A stretch of 36,166 nt of DNA. It comes from Folioceros fuciformis. Lineage: Eukaryota; Anthocerotophyta; Anthocerotopsida; Anthocerotales. Below the pieces are notes generated by a model, which saw nothing but the letters and a program-made list of their open reading frames with translations, ran no database searches and had not been told where the DNA came from. This document shows positions 1 through 9,694 of this stretch, one piece after another (the first letter of the stretch is position 1; each line of letters begins with the position of its first letter). The translations under genes and the position numbers were made by a program. Location: positions 34,281-70,446 of the forward strand of contig JBNGIO010006079.1 in the NCBI GenBank assembly GCA_049999805.1, written 5' to 3'.

Positions 1-165
1 AAGTAGCTGGGACCCAACCCAGTCGCTGCAGCACCCGCAGGAAGCGATTACAAAATTTCATTTTTGCTCTGATGTCAGCAAGGTTTCGACACGCCTTTGT
101 AAAGCCTCTTCCTATTCGAGATCCTTCTGCAAGAGCCCCTGCATCTATAGGTGTTACATGACTGT

Positions 166-3100
166 TCAAATGTGGTATGTCAGACCCACTTCTATCAGAA
201 CCTCACGGGGGATCATTAGAGTGGCAACACTTTCTCGACAGTTGCGTCGAAGGAAAGTATAGAGGCAGTTTATGACAAATCTTTTCCCGGCCGATGCTCG
301 TCTGTCTGCCTTCACTATAGTGTGACCGAGCAGATACATCACCCCGACATCTTGTGCCTTGTACAGGAGACGCAATTCTTCTTCCACTGACGGGTCTAGC
401 TTACCGAACCTTCGCAACAACCCTCCGGACAAGACGCCCACTGGGGGTGATGCCTGGGCCTTGTCCAACGACACGTTGCTAAGGACGCTGCTGCGTACGC
501 TGCCGCCATCTTGAATACTCTCAGTATCCCCTCCTTCTACAGACTCCAAAGCTGTTATTTCCTGTGATGGAGGGCTCTTCTGGGACACGGGACTGTCGGA
601 AGCGGGTGACTCCTGTTGGTACTGGGCCATAAGAGCCTCATGGCAGAGGAAGTTGGCCAGGCTTGCAATAAGCTGATTCTCGAAGTCCTCATGCCTGTTC
701 CTTGTGTCAGTATACCCGTATCTGACAGCGCATCTGTACATGCGGAAGTCCCTGGTTCCCACTCTGCGGATGAGGAACCTCTCATCCTGAAGAACTCGAG
801 GCACAGGCAGGTACTTGATGGACACCACACATATAATCGAGTGCATGGCTGGCAGGTTCCTGAGCAAATGTGAGAAGATGACAGGCACGCCGTGTACGTA
901 CTCAGAGTATACAAGTCCTATTCCAGGGACCCTCACAGCTCCCAGAGTAGTGCCCAAATTCTCGATCCAGTCTATGGGTACCTGGCTTTGTCCCTCGTAC
1001 TCGTACTTGGCTCTTCTCCCATATTGCCATGAGTACATGACCACAAGGAAAAACGCTGCAAAAACCAGAGGTACCCACCCTCCTTCTGCCACCTTATAGA
1101 GAACAGAGGAGAAGTATATGGTTTCCACTAGGCCGAAGATGGTGAAGAAGCTGAGTGCGTACGTTACAGGGACTTGCCATATGAGGAGCATTGCAAGTGT
1201 CACCAAAATGGTTGTAACCATCATCACTGCCACCACCGCAATTCCTACCAGCACAGGCGAAATGTTTCACTTTTCCAGACTCCAATCAGTTCAAGCTCAA
1301 AAAGTGAAACAAAGGAGAGAGTCCTTACCATATGCGTTGCCAATTTTGGCTGTGTCTCGAAAACCAATAGTGATAGCGAGACACAGGATCATCAGCAGCC
1401 AGTTTATTTCCGGAATGTACACCTGTCCATAAAATTTGTTGGATGTGTGAATGACTTTCACTCTAGGGAAACATCCCATAGCCCCTGACTGTTTGATGAT
1501 GGAGAAGACCGCAGTTATCATTGCCTGACTGGCGATGATGGCTGCTACAGAAGCGATGAGAAACATGGGCCAATAAACAGGCTCTGTACCAGACACAGTG
1601 CGTGAATAGTGCAACAACAGCATCTCAAACACAGGCTAGCTGAAACAACCAGAGACATCGACACATGCGCAACAACAGTCGTCGGCTTACTTGGGATTGA
1701 CTTGTAGAAAGCATCACTGACATCCGCAGGATTCTTATGGAGGTAAGCTCCCTGTCCAATGTAGGCCAACAAGAGGCATGGATAGACCAATGCTGCAAAT
1801 GAAAGCTGCGTGTTGAAATCATACCCGTTAGTTCCTTGCCCACAGACAACCTGTAGACATTACTGGCTTTTGAGGTAAGCAAGTACCTGTATGGAGTTCA
1901 CTGAGAAGTGCCCCAAATCAGCAAACATGGCTTCTGTGCCTGCAGCAAGCCGTTGTTTGGAAACGAGGATATCATCAACCACAACAATCCTTTTCTTGGT
2001 TGTGGTGCCAAACACTATGAACTCAGCAACTTTAAAGTGTTAAGGATGTAGGCATGCTGTAACTTACCTGTGACACATAGCACTATTCCTCCAAGAGATA
2101 TCCACCCTTGCTTTTTGTTGCGGATGAAATACGCTATGATATGATGCGGGCTAAAAGCCCCAAGGATGGTTGGATCGTGCTTGATGATATTGAACAGCCC
2201 TATGATGCCAATGCACAGAAACCAGACAAGGACTGCAGGTGCAAACATGAACCCGACCTTGTTGGTGCCCAACCGCTGTACACTGAACAAGGCAACCAAT
2301 ATGATGGCAGATACAATGACCACCGCATCTGCACGAAACCCCCATAACCCACACTTTAGACACAATCTTTGCGTTAAAATACAAGGCAAAATCAGCGTTC
2401 AGCTTCTTGTTATTGTTAACAACACTAAATCTCACTTTGGTTGAATTTTGGTGTGGCACTTTTGATTCCCTGGATCGCCGACAATACTGTATGTTGACAG
2501 GTGGGTTTCCATCAAGCGAATGTTTTGCTTACAGAAATTGTCACGCTTCAACGCAAGGACTGCAGTTTCCGGTGAGAACGAAGATGGAGAGCCGTACCTG
2601 AGATTGAAGGAGTGAGCACACCATCTCCTATCACGCACGCGGTACCCAGGAGGACCAGGATTAGGATAGCATTTTTCAAGGCATGGGATTTTTCAAGTCT
2701 GTCCTTGAGCTTTTGAGCCAGCTCTAAATGCCTGCTAGGAAGCTGCAAATTATACGTCGAGAGATGGGTGTCGGAGAGCTCGGCGTTTGGTAACAGGCTA
2801 ATTGAGGCATGCCTGGACAAAAGGGAGTAGATTGCGAACGTACCACCTGCACCACCAGGGCGGGCAAAATTAGGTGCTGATCTTGACTCGAAAATCGTGC
2901 GTTAGAAGTTGCTGCTTCAGGTACAACTAGGTTAGCACAAGAAGACTTCAAAAATACCTTCGCCATGGTCATTGGCACGCAGCACAATGAAGACGTACTT
3001 GACTAGGGGCAAAAGAGTGAGGGTGTAGATAATGAGCGAAAGTGCTCCAAGCACATCATCTCTGTGCCGTATGCCAGTCGGGAAGGTGCTGCTGAAGACG

Positions 3101-3475
3101 TAAAGTGGTGAAGTTCCTACGTCCCCATACACCACTCCTATGGACTGATAGGCCAAACGCAAGAGCAGTGACCATGGCACAATCTGTGCGGGCAAAGGCA
3201 GAAGGAAATATGTATCACTTCCCTGCAGCCTGGGGCAGAATTATGATGCAGAAATTCAGGTAAACGACGTGCAACAGTGTCAAAACTCTGACCTGCTCCC
3301 CCAGACTGGCCATCCCTCTAATCCGCATAGCCTCTATATCGAGTGAATCTCGGCGACTCATCCTCTTCACAAATCTTTGCGCCATAGATGGTGTCCGAGG
3401 GGCCGGTGATTCCGGCTGCTTGCTTAGGCCTGCAGGGTCGTTGACCTCCGTCTCCGCCTCTGCTTCGTCCGCCAT
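166..3475 (-). CDS. HAK/KUP/KT-family potassium transporter
   Basis: Probable K+ uptake carrier of the plasma membrane or an endomembrane, about 823 aa. Exons on the minus strand are 3293-3475, 2958-3183, 2598-2846, 2436-2486, 2068-2328, 1887-1939, 1691-1805, 1329-1583 and 166-1244. All junctions are GT-AG and phase-consistent. The ATG at 3475 opens a short cytosolic N-terminus. Exon 2 carries the family pore signature [15 protein letters not shown] near residue 77. [23 protein letters not shown] and [10 protein letters not shown] follow in the family order, then about 250 residues of soluble C-terminal domain. Length and order match plant HAK/KUP proteins. The 51-nt exon 2436-2486 restores the conserved VLSAIQGIK segment. 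Which KUP cluster it belongs to cannot be decided by eye. Confidence 0.95.
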
Positions 3476-4463
3476 ATTAACGGTCGCTGCTGATCAACGA
3501 ACACAAGACGACATCGGACGTCGCAAAAGGTCATCAAGTCCCCTTCGTCGGTGAGGGGGAATTGCGCACGCAAGAACCAAGTGCACACCGTCAGGAATTG
3601 TACCTGCTCCAAAAGACTCGTATTCAAAGCTGAAGTGAAAACTTGCAGACCAAGGATCAGTTCCGGCCTGCCGATGAATTGAATAGGTTCCACGCCTTGA
3701 GCACTGGCGGATCTACCAGTATTGGTGCGGTATACCACACTGAGCGCAAATTAAGAGTCTGCTGCCGTTGATGTTCCTGCTGCGAAGATCGCGATTCTTA
3801 CACCGGACTGGGCAGCATGCATGATAACCCTGAATGTATGGTACAGAGCTCCGTGCTAAGAGAGCTGAAATAAGACAGTATCATAACAGCAAAAGCGTCA
3901 TCGCAACGCGCGAGAAGAGAGGCGCAGATGAAAGTGCAAAAGGATTGAGCTGAAAATGAGCAATCGGGCCATGAGCGAGAATACCCACCGCAAAAAAAAT
4001 CCTGGAGTCAGCAAGAACCGACTCCAAAGAACTGTTACCAATCTTGTGCACAAGACCAAAATTGGTTATCAGTTCTTCAATAATCGAGAGACGCGCATGC
4101 TTAATCCGGAATGTGGATGCAGTTATGCTGCAGCTTCGGTCTCCGACACAGACAGGCTGATTCATCGAAATAATCGAATTACACTGAGAGAGAACAGCAC
4201 GTTAACAATTTCCAGGCAAGGTCTAAATTTCGAAGGGACTGCACTTCCGGATCGGCAGCGCAATGGCGAGCGGAGCTGTCTTGGCGGCTGGAGTCTTTCT
4301 TCCCTGGTAGGTCACATCAGAAGGTACACACACAAGTGTGATGGTGTTTTATATGCCCTATTCGTTGGGCTGTAGCCCAAGCTAAGAAGGTACTCCACTT
4401 CTGCTGAACTAGCCTGCAATAACAACTGTTCAACTCAAGATACAATATGCTTGTGTCTCCCAG
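3476..4463. other. Intergenic: HAK/KUP 5' flank and membrane-protein 3' flank
   Basis: About 990 bases between the start of the potassium-transporter gene and the stop of the next minus-strand gene. It should hold the promoter and 5'UTR of the transporter. Short open frames occur on both strands, but none shows a family signature, consistent splice sites or neighbouring exons. I see no repeat or RNA gene. Confidence 0.6.
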
Positions 4464-5658
4464 TTACTGGAGGCTCGTCTCCCTAACAACAACGTCTGGC
4501 ACGTTAACCACCTTAGCGGCTGAAGAGCCAGTGGCTGCTACAGAGGTCGGAGAACTTTCAAGATGGTAGAAGGGGAAATTCAACATTCCTCTTCCCCTTC
4601 CCAATTCCACGCACTGGTAAGCAACAGTCACGAACAAACCAAATACCGCGATGACGAGGAACCACATGCAAAGCGTCAGAAGTTGCATCCATTTGCTAGG
4701 TGTATCCTCTGCATGATCCAAAGGCAACATGTGTGTCAAACATAGATCAGAACTTCTAATAGTGCGCTCTGGAATCAAAGTTGTGAAACAAAGGTATAAA
4801 GAAGTGAGGCATCAATTCACCTTGTTGAAGATTCAGGATGTAAGTGGTCGGATAATGTGCGATAGCTGTGACGGTGATGCGGATGGACTGGACGTTGCTT
4901 CCTGTCCCATTGCTGATCCCGATCGGGGGACTTTCGATCCCGCTGGCGATTGGAATGCCTTGTGCCTTGACGATGAAGTCCTCGTCCCCCTAGACGAGAC
5001 AATTGTTTGAATTGTAATTGTGCTTGCATACTTAAATCACTTGGTGTGCTTCACAAGGACAGTGAGGGAGATTGAGACTGGTAGACTGCAGTACCTCAGC
5101 AAGGAAGACGGTAATTCGGACAGCGACGGCACTATGAGGAACGAGAAGCACGTATTTCCAGCAATCGTTGGCGAAATCAGGCACCAGTCTTCCCCTATCC
5201 AGCGTGAGAGATGCAAGCGTGGCCCGCGGAAGGGGATCACTGGGCGGAGGGAGAATCTGAGAAGGAGAGGGCGGCTCATGAGGATTAGGCTCGACCTCGT
5301 CCTCCGCAGGGAGCTGGCCAGAGGGTGGAGGGCGGACAGGCGGCCGAGGTGGAGGAGAGACAGGGTCCAACTTGGATGATGTTGGTTTAGAAGACGGCGA
5401 TTCCGGTCCAGGCGCGGGAGCAGGAGCTTTGAGCGCTCCAAGACTTTCATCTGACACTAGTAGCTGAGGCTCAAGTTGAAGCAATCCGCCTTGAAATTCT
5501 ACTTCCTCGTCAACTATGGAAAATTGGTGAAGACGAGATGTGACGATGTCCGACTCCCTACCGAATGCGCCGTCCCGCCAGGGTGTGACTCGGGCGTCCG
5601 ACACGAGCAGCCATAGAAGCAGAGCGCAGACGACGCCAGCACCACTTGCTGACGACAT
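4464..5658 (-). CDS. Uncharacterised type I single-pass membrane protein, Pro-rich ectodomain
   Basis: I do not recognise the family. The model has three exons: 5095-5658, 4821-4989 and 4464-4708, about 325 aa. The ATG at 5658 begins a clear signal peptide with a hydrophobic core (VVCALLLWLLV). A proline-rich linker follows at about residues 85-150. Next is a beta-strand-rich block with alternating hydrophobics (CWKYVLLVP, VAVRITVFL, SIRITVTAIAHYPTTYILNL). One transmembrane helix (LLTLCMWFLVIAVFGLFVTVAY) lies near residues 252-275, with a short cytosolic tail of about 50 residues. The ectodomain block loosely resembles PPC-like or other small beta-sandwich domains, which is speculative. Junctions are GT-AG and phase-consistent (0, then 1). 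It is probably secreted to the cell surface or an endomembrane. Confidence 0.75.
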
Positions 5659-6395
5659 GTTCCGCCGGTTGTTAGCTCGGCTCCAACGATTGCTGCAGCG
5701 CGCAAGACGATGAAACCAACACGCACAACTGAGGAAACAAGTCCACAAGCACAAGAAGAAGGACCATGTGAAACAGTGACATGAGACTCATGCTTGCAAA
5801 CAGCGGGAGCCTGCGTCACCACAGAACCGCCAAAGCCATCCTTATAAGGCTCCTGCCTCCAGGTGGATGGCATGGACAGTAAGTGAAGGAATAGGCCCTC
5901 TGATGATGGCAGCAGTAGCGCCAATAATGGATCGCTGATGCCTGTGTGACTCGACTACAACCGGCCACGAGATCAAATTGGGTGGAGGACAAGTTCAGCG
6001 AGTGCACACGCAAGGCCATGATACAAGGGAGGGGAGACTCACGACTGGGGACTCTCGCCACTCCACTCCACACACTGCAGTTCCGAAAAGCACTGCGCGA
6101 GTTCTTAACACATTTGCATCCAGGCCTTGGTGAATGCGTTGCACAAAGACCAGAACCTGAAAGAACTGCTAGAGGATGCTGGCGTGCGGGCTAGGTAGGA
6201 CCACATAACAACGCGGAAGGTCACGGCGTTTGCTCCAGGATGATGTAACCAAATGGACCGTAGAAAGCGAAAATGACATCTACAGAGTGTCAACTACGTT
6301 TTGGAAAAGATTACTACAAAAGTTCATTTGTCCTCCTAAGGAAGGACAAGTGGGAGAGGTGTCGGCAGTGCCATCGGAGGAGAGGTCCTTCGAAG
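5659..6395. other. Intergenic, no gene seen
   Basis: About 740 bases between the 5' end of the membrane-protein gene and the stop codon of AP-1 mu. It presumably holds the promoter of the former and the 3'UTR of the latter. I find no coding family signature, repeat or RNA gene. Confidence 0.55.
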
Positions 6396-8840
6396 CTAGA
6401 TCATTCGCAGCTCGTACTCGCCAGCGGTTGTGATGTAACGAACCCACGGCAAAGCCTGGTATCCACTCTTTTCAATGATTTTCAGGTATCTCACCTGAGA
6501 AAATTTACGATGTGCGATCAGGAGTGTTCGCCGGAGAGGGTTCTGACCACAGAAAAGACTTTGAAGGACCAAAAAAGCAAGCATTTCTGTCGGTTGTGGG
6601 CGGGATCCCTTACCTGAATACCAGAGACGGTAAAGTAAGGAATCTCAAACTTCACTCGTATGGGAGGCCGCTTCTCAATAGTCGATTCCTCAGCAGCTAT
6701 GCTTGGAAGCCCGAACTTCGCCCGCAACATGTATTCCTGCGCAGCCTGCGTGTCAGACTAACGTCGGCAGTACTTACTTACACAGGACTTTATCAAACAC
6801 TTGTAGGTGAGGACAAGACCTTTCCTCCCGGAAAGGACTTTATTTTCCACAGCAGGGCCTCTCTCTCAGGTGCGTACACAGCAGTACCCATCGACGTGCG
6901 CACAGCAGGAGTCGTGGCATCTGCGGGGACTGGTAATTCCAGCTCCACATTTGTGGCCGTGCTGCAAACCAGAAGAGACAACGGTTGAGCATGCCACTAG
7001 GGCGACATTCACCACAGATCAAGCGAGCGCACGCGTTGCTTAGAAGCAAACCTTCAACAAATTATATGATTTTACCTCCGCTCCTTGAACTGGCTTCGAG
7101 CTTTGATCATATATTCGACACGGCTCCTGGAATGTCTCTCTACTTGCGCCTCAACCCAAATCAACGGCCTTACCTATCAAACCGATAACCAAGGAATAAG
7201 GACACAGGACGTACGCGCCTATAGTCTGAGGTCGGGCAAGATGCAGAGGTAGCACACCTGAGTGCTCAGGCGGTACGTCATCAAATCGAAAGCTCCGTCA
7301 GGAGGGATGAAGGATATGGTCCGATCGCTTTCAAACCGAGCCAGCCTCACACATCTGCAACAGTTTATCATAGCCCATGCGGATTTCAACACAGCATACC
7401 GCTGAATAGAGTCCTAAACTTGTGTCGCTGCCCAAAACACCAACCCACTAGGATGAAATCGTACAGCAGTGCAGTCAGCGCAAGAACTATTTGAAGGCAA
7501 AGTTATTAGGGACAGTGTGACATACTGATGAAACTTTATGTCGTCCAAGTCAATTGCTTTCCCTTTGGTTGCTCTTCCTTGCGCCTCCAAGAGTATTCTG
7601 TCATTCAGCCCTAGTTTGCACTCTGGCATGCCACTGCGACAAGCCAGCACAGCACAACTGGTCAATAAACCACTGTATTGCACGCACCAGTACGCAATTC
7701 AATTCTGCGGTCAGAGGAGCCGTACCTTAAGTATGTTCGCATCTTCAATGCCCCAACCACATCAGACCGAACCAACTGAGCTGAGCTATTGACCAGGATG
7801 TTCACACTTTCCACCACATCCAGAAATACCTGAAGGAAAACCACGCAATACAACACGACATATTATAAAACTGCGACTGTGCTAGTAGGTAGGTTGTTAG
7901 ATATGGAGAAAGAAACACATGCTAACCTCATTCTTCTTGTACTTTATGCCCTCCATTCTCCAAGAGACAGCGTTAGTAACTGCCATGGGCGGACGGGTTG
8001 TCATCTCCAACTTGTAAGCATCAGTTTTGATGAACTCGCTCAGAATCCTAGCCTCTGTGTACTGAGGGTACCCAAAATCCATCATCTCGTCCAGCAACTC
8101 ATACTGCAACATTTCAACACAAGATCACAAATCAGTGACACTGTACCCTCAGGGCTGTAGACCTTCCATTGACAGATTAAGACGCTCACCACCACCACAA
8201 AATTGTCACGCAGAGACTCCTCCTCGAGTTCCTCGAAGTAATGCTTGAAAACCTGCAGAATGCCACATGAAAACCTGAATCAACCACGAACGCATTTACA
8301 TGGCCCTTAACCCTAAAACAGCACGACACTTACATCAACAACCCGGTGGAGGAAAAGCAGAAGACTGCAGGCATTGCAGTTCTGCTTCGAGGCGGTCATC
8401 ACGTAGACATTGTTATACTGAATGAAGAGGTAAGTGACACCATCGTCATAAACGACCGGATTCTGCGAGGTAGGGTCCCCCTGATCCAAACATTTCATTG
8501 CAACGCCCTTCAGAAAGCCGCTCGACAGGACATCAAATCGAGGAGACGCAAAGTTTGCTAGCTATCAATTTCACAAAAGGCCTCACAATCGCGGCTACAA
8601 CAAAAAGGAGATCCCAGCCTATCTACTAAGCGTGATATCCATACACCACGCTCGCACCACCGACAGAGCCATAACAAGCTTCCCAAAGAACAGCTCAAAT
8701 GAACAACGCACCTCTCCGTCCATCAGCTTGGAGAAAAATTTCTCCACTTGCGATGCAGGAACATCGCCCCTGTAGTCTCGCCAAATCAGCACACGACCTT
8801 TCATGTCAAGCAGATAGATGGCAGACGCGGCGCCCGCCAT
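6396..8840 (-). CDS. AP1M: AP-1 complex subunit mu (clathrin adaptor medium chain)
   Basis: Medium subunit of the AP-1 adaptor, which selects YxxPhi cargo for clathrin vesicles at the trans-Golgi network/early endosome. Eleven exons: 8712-8840, 8334-8480, 8190-8252, 7927-8103, 7726-7829, 7526-7633, 7258-7354, 7076-7173, 6820-6961, 6614-6736 and 6396-6494. They splice into exactly 428 codons, the length I recall for plant AP1M. The N-terminal longin-like domain begins [18 protein letters not shown]. The mu-homology domain runs from about residue 170 and ends [19 protein letters not shown] followed by RMI and a stop. The start ATG at 8840 is in ACCATGG, a strong context. All introns are GT-AG, 81-231 nt. 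The start lies only 58 nt after the stop of the upstream MOZART2-like gene. Confidence 0.98.
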
Positions 8841-8898
8841 GGTGGATCTACTCTCCGGATCTGTCCTGCTACGTGTGCACCTTCATCGACCAATCTAA

Positions 8899-9453
8899 CT
8901 ACGTACTCCGACCCGACAGATTCGCCGAATCTCTAGGTTTGCTCATCGAAGGCGAGGCCGCGGCCGGCGGACTAGTCTGCGGAGCCACACCAGCCAGAGA
9001 TCGGAGCAACTGCAATACTAGCATTGGAGCAGCATCACTCTGCATCAATTCCCATAACTGCAGCACCACCACAAAAAAAAAAAACAACTCTCAATGTAAG
9101 ACCTCTCCGAGATCCACAGCTTCACAATCTTCTCCTGCGCTTCCTTCTATCACACAATCTCCCGCCGAAGACTAGGATGAATATACTCCATCCCATCGAT
9201 TTGCATCACGTTAGCTTTGGCAGCAGGACCAGATCAGCAGCGGCAGCATTCGAGCGGCAAGACTTACAATCGCAAACACGTCATCCCTAATGCTGAGGCC
9301 CGCCAGCCGCGTAAGCTCCAGCACCTGCAGTTGCTCGGCAGTGAGAGCGTGCTTGGCGCAGAGCGTGGAGAGCGCGCGAGACGGAGACTCTGCTGCCTCC
9401 TGCGTGCCGGAACTGCGCCAGCGACAGCGTGCGCATACCGCCGATGGCAGCAT
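8899..9453 (-). CDS. MZT2: MOZART2-like gamma-tubulin complex protein
   Basis: Small protein of about 114 aa. Exon 1 is 9268-9453 and exon 2 is 8899-9057, joined by a phase-0 GT-AG intron. The joined segment around residues 38-84 reads LTAEQLQVLELTRLAGLSI, then DDVFAI, then LWELMQSDAAPMLVLQLLRS and LAG. This follows the animal MOZART2 core, where a helix ending LAxxAG is followed by DPDVFKILVDLL and then APLAVFQMLKSM. In animals MZT2 binds the N-terminus of GCP2 in gamma-tubulin complexes. The tail is Pro/Ala/Ser-rich, as in the human protein. The first in-frame ATG is at 9453, in a weak context (C at -3). An upstream non-coding or short coding exon is possible. A GatC assignment was considered and rejected. 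Confidence 0.72.
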
Positions 9454-9694
9454 GTGGCTCCCGGACGCGCGAGCGGAGAAGAAGCGTAGATGAAGGGTTT
9501 GAGGTAAGTGAAACGAGACATACACTCACACTCAGGTCGCTGAGTCGGTGAAACGAGTGAATCGTGGACAGCATCGGAGATTTGTGGGCCTTAATCCCTC
9601 GGGCAAAATAATTTGAGACATGCGATTCACGCCAACAGGAGCTCCGTCGTTTATGTACATGAAGATCGAGACGATGTGAATGAAGCCACTGTTG

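Noticed and set aside
2533-2559. 27-nt microexon in the HAK/KUP gene
   Set aside because: It is phase-compatible but needs a 38-nt intron and gives a segment eight residues too short. The 51-nt exon 2436-2486 restores the conserved [15 protein letters not shown] block.
8899-9453. GatC (amidotransferase subunit C) as the identity of the small gene before AP-1 mu
   Set aside because: The LTxEQ and LxxLAGL start is superficially GatC-like. After correct splicing the second half fits MOZART2 and lacks GatC's later motifs.
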